Assembly: GCA_043802345.1 (NCBI GenBank)
Contig: JAZDLC010000458.1
Location: 1 to 13,798, forward strand
Direction: 5' to 3'
Source of the DNA: JAZDLC01 sp043802345
Lineage (GTDB): Bacteria > Planctomycetota > B15-G4 > JADJEK01
Length of the DNA stretch: 13,798 bases
Shown: one piece after another, positions 7,103-13,798 of the stretch
How the letters are laid out: the number at the start of each line of letters is the position of its first letter
Position numbering within the stretch: the stretch's first letter is position 1
Translations under genes and position numbers: made by a program
The notes under the pieces: generated by a model
The model's database searches: none
What the model saw: the letters and a program-made list of their open reading frames with translations, nothing else
What the model was told of the DNA's origin: nothing

Positions 7103-7174
7103 GACTCGGATGTTGGTGGAGGTGCCGGCTGCCTGGCCCAGGGCGGCGCACCCGTGCTCTCAGGGAGTTCTTCT

Positions 7175-9073
7175 GTGTCGACGATCCAAAAGGCCGGTTT
7201 GATTCTGACCGCATTGTTGCTTCCGTCGCTCGGATGCACTCTCACCGACTCGGAGCGCCGCGACTGGTCCGGATACACCGGGCCGGGGGCCTCTCACTTC
7301 CAGGAGCCCGAGCTGGGAGATGGATACTTCCTCGCCGACCCAGCGGAACCCTGGAATCGCTTCTCCGGCGGCTTCAACCATGTCTTCCTGATCGGGTTCG
7401 TCGATCCACTGAGCACCGGCTACCGGTTCCTGGTGCCGGCCCCGGCGCGCAAGGCGATCGGGCGCCTCAGGGACAACCTGGCCTGGCCGAAGCGGTTCGT
7501 GAACGACCTGCTGCAGGGGGAGTTCGCCGACGCGGGAACCGAGACCGCGCGCTTTCTGATCAACACCACCATCGGCATCGTGGGGCTGTTCGACGTAGCC
7601 GATGCGTTCGGCATCGAGGCGGACGACGAGGACACGGCCGAGACGTTCGAACAGTGGGGGTGGGAGGCGGACACCTTCCTGGTGCTGCCGATTCTCGGCC
7701 CGGGATCGGACCGGGATACCCCGGCGTCGGTTCTCGACATGGCGCTCGATCCGGCGTCGTACGTCCCCGGCCTCTCGCAGGTGTTGAAGTTCAACGACGG
7801 CTCCGACGAGATGGAGAAGTACAAGCGGTTCGTGCGCAGCAACTACGACCCGTACGCCTTCTCCCGCTTCCTCTGGGACCTGAACAGCCGCAGTCATTTT
7901 CGCGATTTCACGTACTCGGACGAGACCTCGGCCGAGGCGCAGACGCTCCAGGCCGCTTTCCTGAAGTTCAAGGACTCGGACTTCGTCGATGACTGCGATG
8001 AAGACGAGGTCGAGATACCGTCCACGGGCGAGGATCTCGAGTTCATGTACATCATGCGGGATGAGCCGGCGCCGATCCTCTACATCCTGCCGGGTCTGGG
8101 GGCGCACCGGGAGTCGGATTCGAGCTTGGGGCTGATGGAGATGGCGTATAACCACGGCTTCTCCGCCGTGGCGATCAGCAGCGCCATGAACTTCGATTTC
8201 ATGGAGACAGCGGGCAGCGAGGCGCTCCCGGGCTTCGGCCCGGTGGACGCACACGACGTCCATCTGGCTCTGGATCGCATTCACAAGCAGCTCCAGGAGG
8301 AGTACCCGGGGAGGATCAAGCAGGCCGCGCTGATGGGGCTCTCGCTCGGCGGGTACCACGCGCTGGAGATCGCCGCCGCGGCCGAGAAGCCCGGGAACAA
8401 ACTGGTTCGATTCGACCGGTATGTTTCTGTGAACCCTCCGGTCAGTCTGTTCAACGCCATGGCCGAGCTCGACCGCTTCTTCAACGCGCCGCTGGAGTGG
8501 CCCGAGGCGGAGCGGGATCGCCGGATCAAGATCACGATCATGAAGGTGTTGAAACTCATGGACGGCGAGGGGCCCGAGGCGATGGAAGTGCCGGTGAGCA
8601 GCATCGAGGCCCGCTTCCTGATCGGGTTGACGTATCGCCTGGCCTTGATGTTCGCGATCCACGACAGCCAGTCGCGCCAGGACCTCGGTGTGTTGGCGAC
8701 CAGTCTCTCCGGCGTGAGCCGGGGGCCGGCCTACAGCGAGATCATCGAGTACTCCTACATGGAGTACTTCTACGCCTTCGTGCTGCCGTACTTCGTGAAG
8801 CACCGCTCCGACGTCAAGGGCGAGCAGGACATGATCGCGCTCTCGGATCTGCGCCATATCGAGAAGGAGCTGCGGGCCACCGACAAGGTGCGGCTATTCA
8901 CCAACAGCAATGATTTCCTGCTGAGTGATGATGATGTGCGCTGGATCAACAGCGTCTTCGACCAGAAGTACGTGAAGTTCTTTCCCAGCGGTGGCCATCT
9001 GGGGAACCTCTGGCGCAAGGAGATCCAGGAAGAGCTGATGCTCTCGCTCAAGGATCTCAAGCGGAAGCTCTAG
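7175..9073 (+). CDS. MlaA-family lipoprotein fused to an alpha/beta-hydrolase
   Basis: About 632 residues. A signal sequence ends in PSLGC with Cys21 as the likely lipidated residue; the lipobox is imperfect (Ser at -3, Leu at -2). Residues about 54-183 are an MlaA/VacJ domain: DPAEPWNRFSGGFN, then NDLLQGEFADAGTETARFLI, INTTIGIVGLFDVA and LVLPILGP. MlaA normally removes mislocalised phospholipid from the outer membrane. After a linker with an acidic patch, residues about 295-632 form an alpha/beta-hydrolase: oxyanion region ILPGLGAHRES, nucleophile S390 in GLSLGGY, and likely triad partners D580 (TNSNDFL) and H608 (PSGGHLG). MlaA proteins are normally about 250 residues, so this is a true two-domain fusion. 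The start is GTG at 7175, since AGGGAG lies 7 bases upstream; GTG at 7154 would add 7 residues. It is divergent from dgcN. A phospholipid or lipid ester substrate is inferred. Confidence 0.88.
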   Translation: MSTIQKAGLILTALLLPSLGCTLTDSERRDWSGYTGPGASHFQEPELGDGYFLADPAEPWNRFSGGFNHVFLIGFVDPLSTGYRFLVPAPARKAIGRLRDNLAWPKRFVNDLLQGEFADAGTETARFLINTTIGIVGLFDVADAFGIEADDEDTAETFEQWGWEADTFLVLPILGPGSDRDTPASVLDMALDPASYVPGLSQVLKFNDGSDEMEKYKRFVRSNYDPYAFSRFLWDLNSRSHFRDFTYSDETSAEAQTLQAAFLKFKDSDFVDDCDEDEVEIPSTGEDLEFMYIMRDEPAPILYILPGLGAHRESDSSLGLMEMAYNHGFSAVAISSAMNFDFMETAGSEALPGFGPVDAHDVHLALDRIHKQLQEEYPGRIKQAALMGLSLGGYHALEIAAAAEKPGNKLVRFDRYVSVNPPVSLFNAMAELDRFFNAPLEWPEAERDRRIKITIMKVLKLMDGEGPEAMEVPVSSIEARFLIGLTYRLALMFAIHDSQSRQDLGVLATSLSGVSRGPAYSEIIEYSYMEYFYAFVLPYFVKHRSDVKGEQDMIALSDLRHIEKELRATDKVRLFTNSNDFLLSDDDVRWINSVFDQKYVKFFPSGGHLGNLWRKEIQEELMLSLKDLKRKL

Positions 9074-9109
9074 CCGGGGCCTACTCACCACGAAGGACAC
9101 GTACCTGCG

Positions 9110-9943
9110 CTACTTGAAGGCGAGGAGCGACAGGGCGGCCTGCGGCTGCAGGCGCGCCTGGGCATGAATCGCGGTCGCCGCCTGGGACTGAATCTGCAGC
9201 TGCACCAGCTGGGAGCTCTCCTTGGCGACGTCCACGTCCCGGATCCGCGAGTCCGCCTCGGTCAGGGAGGTGATCTGCTGTTGGGTATTTTCGATGGCGG
9301 AGTACAGGCGGTTCTGGGTCGCGCCGAGCCGGGCCCGGGCTTGATTGACGGTCCCGATCGACTGATCCAGGGCGGCAAGTGCGGCGCCGCGGTCGCCACC
9401 CGGCCCGATGTCGAACGTGCTCAACCCCAGGCTTCCGGCTGTGACCGCTTCGAGGTTGATGTGCAGACTGTCGATCCCCGGCTCCGTGCCGGCTCCCACG
9501 TTGATCTCCAGCGAGGAAACGCTTCCGTCGAGGAGATTGACGCCGTTGAAGTCGGATGATCCCGCGACCTGGTCGATCTGCTTGAGGAGATCATTCGCCT
9601 CGTTCTGCAGGGTTTCCCGGTCCGCGTCGGAAAGGGTGCCGTTGCCGGCCTGCACCGAGAGCTCTTTCAGGCGGCCGAGAATGTCGGAGACCTGCCCCAG
9701 GCTCCCCTCGGCCGTCTCGACCGCCGAAACGCCGTCGTAGGCGTTGCGGGAGGACTGTCCCAGGGCGGAAACCTGGGCCTGCAGCCGTCCGGAGATCGCC
9801 AGGCCGGCCGCATCGGCGGCCGCGGTCGGGATCCGGGAGCCGGAGGAGAGCTTCGCAGAACTCTTCTTGAGAGCCTCGTTGATCCTCGCGAGATGCTGGG
9901 CGGAGGAATCGGAAGCGGGGTTGTTGTTGACCACCAGGCCCAT
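9110..9943 (-). CDS. fliC: Flagellin, short form lacking a large variable domain
   Basis: This 277-residue protein has both conserved flagellin ends and little between them. The N-terminal D0/D1 part (1-140) includes KLSSGSRIPTAAADAAGLAI (31-50), NAYDGVSAVETAEGSLGQV and FNGVNLLDG. The C-terminal D1/D0 part (about 185-277) includes RARLGATQNRLYSAIENT, SRIRDVDVAKESSQL and a terminal LSLL-type ending. Only about 45 residues separate them, so surface domains D2/D3 are absent. The usual RINSAKDDAAG is altered to RIPTAAADAAG. The start at 9943 is supported by AGGAG 8 bases upstream; the frame is open further upstream but non-homologous. It would be exported by the flagellar type III apparatus, although no flagellar export or hook gene is in the window. 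It follows a glycosyltransferase gene on the same strand with a 95-base gap. Confidence 0.93.
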   Translation of the reverse strand: MGLVVNNNPASDSSAQHLARINEALKKSSAKLSSGSRIPTAAADAAGLAISGRLQAQVSALGQSSRNAYDGVSAVETAEGSLGQVSDILGRLKELSVQAGNGTLSDADRETLQNEANDLLKQIDQVAGSSDFNGVNLLDGSVSSLEINVGAGTEPGIDSLHINLEAVTAGSLGLSTFDIGPGGDRGAALAALDQSIGTVNQARARLGATQNRLYSAIENTQQQITSLTEADSRIRDVDVAKESSQLVQLQIQSQAATAIHAQARLQPQAALSLLAFK

Positions 9944-9988
9944 CGGACTGGCTCCTATCTGCGGAAATACCGCGGTCGGGCACGAGAA

Positions 9989-10016
9989 TCTTCGGATCTG
10001 GGGAGGGGCTACTTTC
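9989..10016 (-). promoter_or_regulatory. Possible sigma28-like promoter of the flagellin gene
   Basis: On the minus strand, GAAAGTAG (10016-10009) and TCCGAAGA (9996-9989), 12 bases apart, each match 5 of 8 positions of the FliA consensus TAAAGTTT / GCCGATAA, whose usual spacing is 11. It lies 45 bases before the flagellin start. The match is partial and the spacing is one base long; its position before a flagellin gene is the main support. Confidence 0.25.
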
Positions 10017-10038
10017 GAAGAATCCCAAGTGCGGGAAG

Positions 10039-11439
10039 TCAACTGTTCCTGAGCGCGGTGGCGCTCAGGCGGTTCCAGTCGTACCTCTTCGAGACGAATC
10101 GCCGCCCTTCCGTAGCCAGCTCGGATCTTTTCCGTGCGTCTCCCAGGAGTTCCAGGATTGCCGCGGCGAACTGCTCCTCGTCATCCGCGAGCAGCAGGCG
10201 CTGTTCCTCTTCGGACAGCAAACCCTCGGCCCCGATGGTCGTCGAGACCACCGGCCGCTCCATGGCCATGGCCTCGAGGATCTTCAGCCGAGTGCCGCTT
10301 CCGGCGCGCAGCGGCACGATCACGATCGATGCCTGTTCGAAGTGGGGGCGCATGTCGGGGACCTTCCCGAGCACTTCCACCGCAGGGTCGTCCACGGCCA
10401 GCTGCCCGCACGTCTGGCTCGCTCCCCGGCCGGCAATGCGTAGCTTGCAGGCGGGAATCCGTTCGCGGATCCGCGGCAGGACCCGGTGGGCGAACCAGAT
10501 GGCTCCGTCGCTGTTCGGCACGTAGTTCATGGAGCCGGGAAGGAGCAGCAGCGGCGTTGCGTCGGGGGGCCTCGTGGGGGCAAAGAACTCCGGATCGACT
10601 CCGTTGGGCCAGACCCGGATCCTCGCGGACGGCACCAGTTCTCGGATCCGGCCGAGGTCCTGCTCGGAGCAGCAGAAGACCTGATCCATGGCGGCCAGGC
10701 CGCGACGCTCCATCTCCCGGCAGGCCCGAGCTTCCACCAGGTGCCAGCGGCGGGCGATGGACGAGGTCATGATCCGGGCATGGGCCTCGTGGAGCGTCGA
10801 GAGAACGTTGTGCGAGTTGCAGACCAGCTTCGCGTTCGGGAAGCGTCTCCTGAGCGGGTCTGCCAGCGGCAGGAGATGAGTATGCTCCAGCCAGATCAGG
10901 TCGATCCCTTCCCTGGCGGGGCCTTGCTCCACCATCGGCAGCACCAGTTCCGGGATGGCCCGGGCCGAGATCGAGTCGGTGGGCGAGATCCCCATCCAGC
11001 GGTGCGCCAGGTCGACCTCCGTCAGCAGGGTGGCGGCGTGGAGCTTCTGGCGAAACGGAATCTCGTCGACCCCCAACGGCTCGCTCTCCATCTTCCCGAG
11101 GCTGAGGCGTCTGGCTTCCATCAGCCAGTCGAGCTGATTGACCTTCCAGGGGGCCAGGAGGCTATTGCGGGCGAACCGCCTGCGCTTCCTCGGAGAATTC
11201 CCACGCTGGGGCTTGGGCGAGTTCGGTGCTTCCTGGAGGCTGGCGAGGTACGGGCGGATCTCGCCCGAGACCGTCTTCCCGTCATGCCGGGGGAGCTGGA
11301 TCAGATGGACCGTCCCGCGCCCGGACAACGCCCGAATCACATGGTAGCTGCGGACGCGGCTCCCGTTGCCATGCTGCGCCGGACGCTGGGGCGCCAGCAC
11401 CAGGATGCGCGGTTTCCGGTCGAGCAGTCCGTCGAGCAT
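10039..11439 (-). CDS. GT4-family (GT-B fold) glycosyltransferase
   Basis: This 466-residue cytoplasmic protein has two Rossmann-like halves. The N-terminal acceptor domain starts with RILVLAPQRPAQHGNGSRVR (11-30), and NSHNVLS is at 208-214. The C-terminal donor-binding domain has PNGVDPEFF (278-286), GSMNYVPNSDGAIWF and the family signature RAGSGTRLKILEAMAMERPV (378-397), where E389 is the expected nucleotide-sugar contact. GT4 enzymes are retaining and transfer hexoses to polysaccharide, lipid or protein. A basic insertion (about 72-92) separates the first strands from the rest. It lies directly upstream of flagellin, so flagellin glycosylation is a possibility, as are exopolysaccharide or O-antigen assembly. 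The ATG at 11439 lacks a strong ribosome binding site. Family confidence is high; donor and acceptor are unknown. Confidence 0.88.
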   Translation of the reverse strand: MLDGLLDRKPRILVLAPQRPAQHGNGSRVRSYHVIRALSGRGTVHLIQLPRHDGKTVSGEIRPYLASLQEAPNSPKPQRGNSPRKRRRFARNSLLAPWKVNQLDWLMEARRLSLGKMESEPLGVDEIPFRQKLHAATLLTEVDLAHRWMGISPTDSISARAIPELVLPMVEQGPAREGIDLIWLEHTHLLPLADPLRRRFPNAKLVCNSHNVLSTLHEAHARIMTSSIARRWHLVEARACREMERRGLAAMDQVFCCSEQDLGRIRELVPSARIRVWPNGVDPEFFAPTRPPDATPLLLLPGSMNYVPNSDGAIWFAHRVLPRIRERIPACKLRIAGRGASQTCGQLAVDDPAVEVLGKVPDMRPHFEQASIVIVPLRAGSGTRLKILEAMAMERPVVSTTIGAEGLLSEEEQRLLLADDEEQFAAAILELLGDARKRSELATEGRRFVSKRYDWNRLSATALRNS

Positions 11440-11507
11440 GGGCGAATCGTAGCTTCCCGGGTTCTCCTGAGGCTCGTGGCAAAATAACTTTCCGGCTCCG
11501 GCGAGAC

Positions 11508-11528
11508 GGCGCGGCGTCCCGGCGCGGC
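11508..11528. repeat. 8-base direct repeat between serC and the glycosyltransferase gene
   Basis: GGCGCGGC occurs at 11508-11515 and 11521-11528, 13 bases start to start, just after the serC stop. The intergenic stretch 11440-11531 otherwise holds an A/T-rich patch (AAAATAACTTT, 11481-11491) that could be part of a leftward promoter, but no clear -35/-10 pair or rho-independent hairpin was found. The repeat may be chance in GC-rich DNA. Confidence 0.3.
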
Positions 11529-11531
11529 TCT

Positions 11532-12680
11532 CTACTCTCGCACTGCCTGAAAGGCCCAGTCCAACCAGGGAAGCAGCGCGCGGGTGTCGGATGGTTCCAC
11601 GGTGGCGCCGCCCCAGAGCCGCAGTCCCGGAGGGGCGTCCCGGTACGAGCCGATGTCATGCGCCACCCCCTCCTTGGACAACAGCGAGACCATCCGCTTC
11701 AGCCGCGCCGCCTGTTCCTGCTTTTCGAGCGCGACGAACCGGGGTTCCCGGATCCTGAGGGTGACCGCGGTCGGAGAGCGGACCTTCTCGTCGGCCGCGA
11801 GGAACTCGACCCAGTCGGTCTTCTCCACCCACTCGGTGACGGCGGCCAGATTCGCCTGAGTGCGGGCGATCAGTCCGTCGAGACCTCCCTGCGCCTCGGC
11901 CCAGCGAAGGGCGTCGAGCGCGTCCTCCACCGCCAGCATGGAGGGAGTGTTGATGGTCGAGCCGGTGAAAATCTCCTCGTTCAGCTTGCCGCCCTGGGTC
12001 AGGCGGAAGATCTTTGGCAGCGGGCGGTCCGGAGTGAACGTCTCGAGCCTCCTTGCGGCCCGTGGAGAGAGGGCGAGCATGCCGTGGGCCGCCTCACCGC
12101 CCAGGACCTTCTGCCAGGACCAGGTCATCACATCGAGCTTCTCGAAAGGGAGCGGGATGGCGAAGGCGGCGGAGGTGGCGTCGGCGATGGTCAACCCCTG
12201 CCGATCGAGTGGGATCCAGTCGCCGTCCGGGACCCTCACGCCGGAAGTGGTGCCGTTCCAGGTGAAGACCACGTCCCGATCGCAGTCGACCTGTGTCAGA
12301 TCGGGAAGCTGTCCGTATTCCGCCGTGAAGCAGCGCACATCCTCCAGCTTGAGTTGTTCCAGGATGTCGCTCATCCAGCCGGCGCCGAAGCTCTCGAACG
12401 CCACCACGTCGACGCCCCGCTCACCCAGCATCGACCAGAGCACCATCTCGACCGCACCGGTGTCGGAAGCCGGCACGATCCCGAGCCGCCAGTCATCCGG
12501 CATCCGCAGCAGCGCCTTCGACCGGTCGATGACTTCCATCAGCCGCGCCCGCCCCTCCGGGCAGCGGTGGGAGCGCCCCAGAAACGCGCCCTCCAGCGCC
12601 CCGGCCGACCAGCCGGGCCGCTTGCTGCACGGGCCGCAGGAGAAGTTCGGATTCGCCGGACGCTTTGTCGGTCGGTTCAT
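11532..12680 (-). CDS. serC: Phosphoserine aminotransferase, alphaproteobacterial/methanosarcinal type
   Basis: This 382-residue class V aminotransferase needs PLP. It interconverts 3-phosphohydroxypyruvate plus glutamate with O-phosphoserine plus 2-oxoglutarate, the second step of serine synthesis. Signatures of this SerC subtype run throughout: PNFSCGPCSKRPGW at 11-24, GRSHRCPEG, IVPASDTGAVEM, VVFTWNGTTSGVRVP, the PLP lysine K191 in SWQKVLGGEAAHG with D167 as cofactor aspartate, PKIFRLTQGGKL and TINTPSMLAVED. This set differs from the E. coli-type SerC and fits the subtype first noted in Methanosarcina and Rhizobiales. The ATG at 12680 is preceded by GGAGAG about 10 bases upstream. No serA or serB gene is adjacent. 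It is followed on the same strand by the glycosyltransferase, 92 bases away. Confidence 0.93.
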   Translation of the reverse strand: MNRPTKRPANPNFSCGPCSKRPGWSAGALEGAFLGRSHRCPEGRARLMEVIDRSKALLRMPDDWRLGIVPASDTGAVEMVLWSMLGERGVDVVAFESFGAGWMSDILEQLKLEDVRCFTAEYGQLPDLTQVDCDRDVVFTWNGTTSGVRVPDGDWIPLDRQGLTIADATSAAFAIPLPFEKLDVMTWSWQKVLGGEAAHGMLALSPRAARRLETFTPDRPLPKIFRLTQGGKLNEEIFTGSTINTPSMLAVEDALDALRWAEAQGGLDGLIARTQANLAAVTEWVEKTDWVEFLAADEKVRSPTAVTLRIREPRFVALEKQEQAARLKRMVSLLSKEGVAHDIGSYRDAPPGLRLWGGATVEPSDTRALLPWLDWAFQAVRE

Positions 12681-12713
12681 GGTGGATGTGCTCTCCGGGT
12701 TGGGCCCCTGAAT

Positions 12714-12735
12714 CGGAGGTCATGATCTACCTCCG
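12714..12735. promoter_or_regulatory. Perfect 7-base dyad in the serC leader
   Basis: CGGAGGT (12714-12720) and ACCTCCG (12729-12735) form a perfect inverted repeat with an 8-base spacer, 34 bases before the serC start. It could be an operator or, in the transcript, a hairpin whose arms contain GGAGG-like sequence. No other strong element was found in 12681-12815 apart from an A/T-rich patch GTTAAACTAG at 12761-12770. Confidence 0.4.
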
Positions 12736-12815
12736 GTCCGACGTTGATCAACTCCTTCATGTTAAACTAGCCTCGAAGTTCCTCGCGGCGCGCGCAGGAA
12801 TCGGCGCCGTCCGGC

Positions 12816-13798
12816 TCACCTGTCGAGGAACCGCCAGCTCGGGACGTGCTCCCGTGACAGATCCTGACCGGTGAGTCGCGCCCGGACCATCTCGACCGGC
12901 ATGGCGTGGCCCTGCAAGATGGCGTCGTGGAATTGCCGGGGGGTCATCTTCCCGGTCTTCACCAGCTCGTCGTAAAGCGCGCGGAACTGCAGGCCGCCGA
13001 GCATGTAGGCGCACTGGTAGAGGGGGGAGTAGTCGCCGTTGACCGAGCGGCGGACCTCGGCGGTGGCGTTGTTCCGCTCGTGGCCGACCCGCTCGATGAG
13101 GAAGTCGATCGCCTCCTGCGCGCTCATGCTCTCCAGATGAAAGCGCAGCGAGAAGATGATCCGAGCGCAGCGGTGCTTGCGCCAGAACAGCATGCCGATC
13201 CGGTCCTCCGGGGAGCGGGGGAAGCCGAGATCGTAGAACAGCATCTCGAAGTGGAGCGCCCACCCTTCCGTCCAGAAAGGGGTCTCGAAGGGACGGCGCC
13301 AGGTGGCCTGACGGTCCAGCATGAAACCCTGCAGGTGATGCCCCGGGATCAGCTCATGGTGGACGGTGGCCCGGCAGAAGTGGATGTTGTTCCCCCGCAT
13401 GCTCATCAGCTTGTCCTCATGGGACATGCCGTCGGTGGGGAAGGAGATGCTGATCGTCTCGCCGCCCAGGAAGTACGGATTGATCTTCTGCATCTCGGGC
13501 GACATCATCCGCCGCCGCCAGGTTTCCTTGCACAACTCCGGGATCGTCACCAGCTCATGCTGTTCGAGGAACGCGACCGCTTCCGTGGCCAGGTCGACGA
13601 TCAGTTCCGGTTGGCGGCCGGGCTGCACATGCAGTGACTTTACATGCTCCTGGGCGGCCCTCCAGTCGTCGCCGAAACCGAGCTCCCGGGAGGCCTCGAG
13701 CATCTCGGCGTCGCACCAGGCGAACTGCCGCTCGGCCTCTTCGATCAACTCCTCCGGCGTGTAGGGGATCATCTCGCGCGCCAGATCCGCCAGCAGCG
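12816..13798 (-). CDS. DUF885-family putative zinc metallopeptidase (5' truncated at the right edge)
   Basis: The frame is open past the right edge (Leu-Leu-Ala-Asp-Leu-Ala-Arg-Glu precede the Met at 13772), so 327 residues of the C-terminal part are seen; DUF885 proteins are usually about 550-600 residues. The family hallmark HHELIPGHH (residues 138-146 counted from that Met, 13335-13361) resembles a zinc site of HExxxGHH form, and the downstream Glu in WTEGWALHFE (167-176) is a probable third ligand. Members have been annotated as peptidase-like proteins but most lack biochemical proof. Whether it is exported cannot be judged because the N-terminus is missing. It lies 135 bases upstream of serC on the same strand. 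The family call is strong; activity is inferred. Confidence 0.9.
   Translation of the reverse strand, partial: LLADLAREMIPYTPEELIEEAERQFAWCDAEMLEASRELGFGDDWRAAQEHVKSLHVQPGRQPELIVDLATEAVAFLEQHELVTIPELCKETWRRRMMSPEMQKINPYFLGGETISISFPTDGMSHEDKLMSMRGNNIHFCRATVHHELIPGHHLQGFMLDRQATWRRPFETPFWTEGWALHFEMLFYDLGFPRSPEDRIGMLFWRKHRCARIIFSLRFHLESMSAQEAIDFLIERVGHERNNATAEVRRSVNGDYSPLYQCAYMLGGLQFRALYDELVKTGKMTPRQFHDAILQGHAMPVEMVRARLTGQDLSREHVPSWRFLDR

Noticed and set aside
6997..7278. Upstream extension of the dgcN frame adding about 94 residues
   Set aside because: The extension looks non-conserved, crosses the candidate promoter and the divergent gene start, and the ATG at 6996 has a well-placed GGAGG.
7160..8857. 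Long open frame (about 565 codons) antisense to the MlaA-hydrolase gene
   Set aside because: It is a shadow of GC-rich codon use on the other strand; the translation is rich in Arg, His and Val with no domain, while the sense frame has two clear domains.
9074..9109. Possible bidirectional terminator between the MlaA-hydrolase and flagellin genes
   Set aside because: No stable inverted repeat followed by a T-tract could be found on either strand in this short convergent gap.
9944..10042. Upstream extension of the flagellin frame by 33 residues
   Set aside because: It overlaps the glycosyltransferase stop, has no flagellin similarity, and the ATG at 9943 has a good ribosome binding site and a flagellin-like N-terminus.
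11475..11500. TGGCA-containing stretch resembling a sigma54 promoter on the plus strand
   Set aside because: The -12 GC dinucleotide is missing at the right spacing and it would point antisense into serC.
11226..12725. Long plus-strand open frame (about 499 codons) opposite serC and part of the glycosyltransferase
   Set aside because: The sense-strand proteins are strongly conserved families; the antisense product is low in recognisable motifs and spans two unrelated genes.
1..13798. CRISPR arrays, tRNA/rRNA genes, insertion sequences, prophage or toxin-antitoxin genes
   Set aside because: No regularly spaced repeats, cloverleaf-like segments, transposase motifs or phage-type proteins were seen; nearly all of the window is accounted for by the genes listed.

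Overview
This is a GC-rich bacterial window of mostly single-copy, chromosome-like genes with short intergenic gaps. It holds no RNA gene, insertion sequence, phage gene or CRISPR array that I can see. A MlaA-type outer-membrane lipoprotein, a secretin-fold exported protein and a flagellin point to a diderm (Gram-negative) organism. The phylum cannot be fixed by eye. The mix of ECF sigma/anti-sigma genes, a sulfatase-fold protein and a DUF885 protein would fit Planctomycetota, Acidobacteriota, Myxococcota or a neighbouring uncultured lineage.

Layout, left to right. (1) 3-755 (+): an alkaline-phosphatase/sulfatase-fold protein cut by the left edge. (2) 764-3008 (-): a tight three-gene unit of ECF sigma factor, zinc-finger anti-sigma factor and an exported secretin-like protein. 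The sigma and anti-sigma genes overlap by ATGA, and an ECF-like promoter may lie just upstream. (3) 3055-3930 (-): an AEC-family permease, divergent from a Nit1-type amidase at 4042-4854 (+). (4) 4865-6996 (-): an enolase-superfamily racemase and a DUF1611 P-loop protein overlapping by GTGA. Together they match the DgcA/DgcN pair of the D-glutamate catabolic pathway. A sigma70-like promoter and repeated TGACCGG-type elements lie upstream. (5) 7175-9073 (+): a lipoprotein that fuses an MlaA domain to an alpha/beta-hydrolase with a complete-looking catalytic triad, the most unusual protein here. (6) 9110-11439 (-): a short flagellin downstream of a GT4 glycosyltransferase, with no other flagellar gene nearby. 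(7) 11532-12680 (-): a phosphoserine aminotransferase of the alphaproteobacterial/methanosarcinal SerC type, with a dyad and a short upstream frame in its leader. (8) 12816-13798 (-): a DUF885 putative zinc peptidase cut by the right edge.

Two functional themes stand out. One is cell-envelope and D-amino-acid metabolism: DgcN/DgcA could feed peptidoglycan-derived D-glutamate into central metabolism, and the MlaA-hydrolase fusion is divergent from them across a shared regulatory region. The other is an envelope-linked sigma/anti-sigma module whose last gene is an exported secretin-like protein. The remaining genes look like ordinary housekeeping or accessory functions. All long antisense reading frames were judged to be shadows of these genes.
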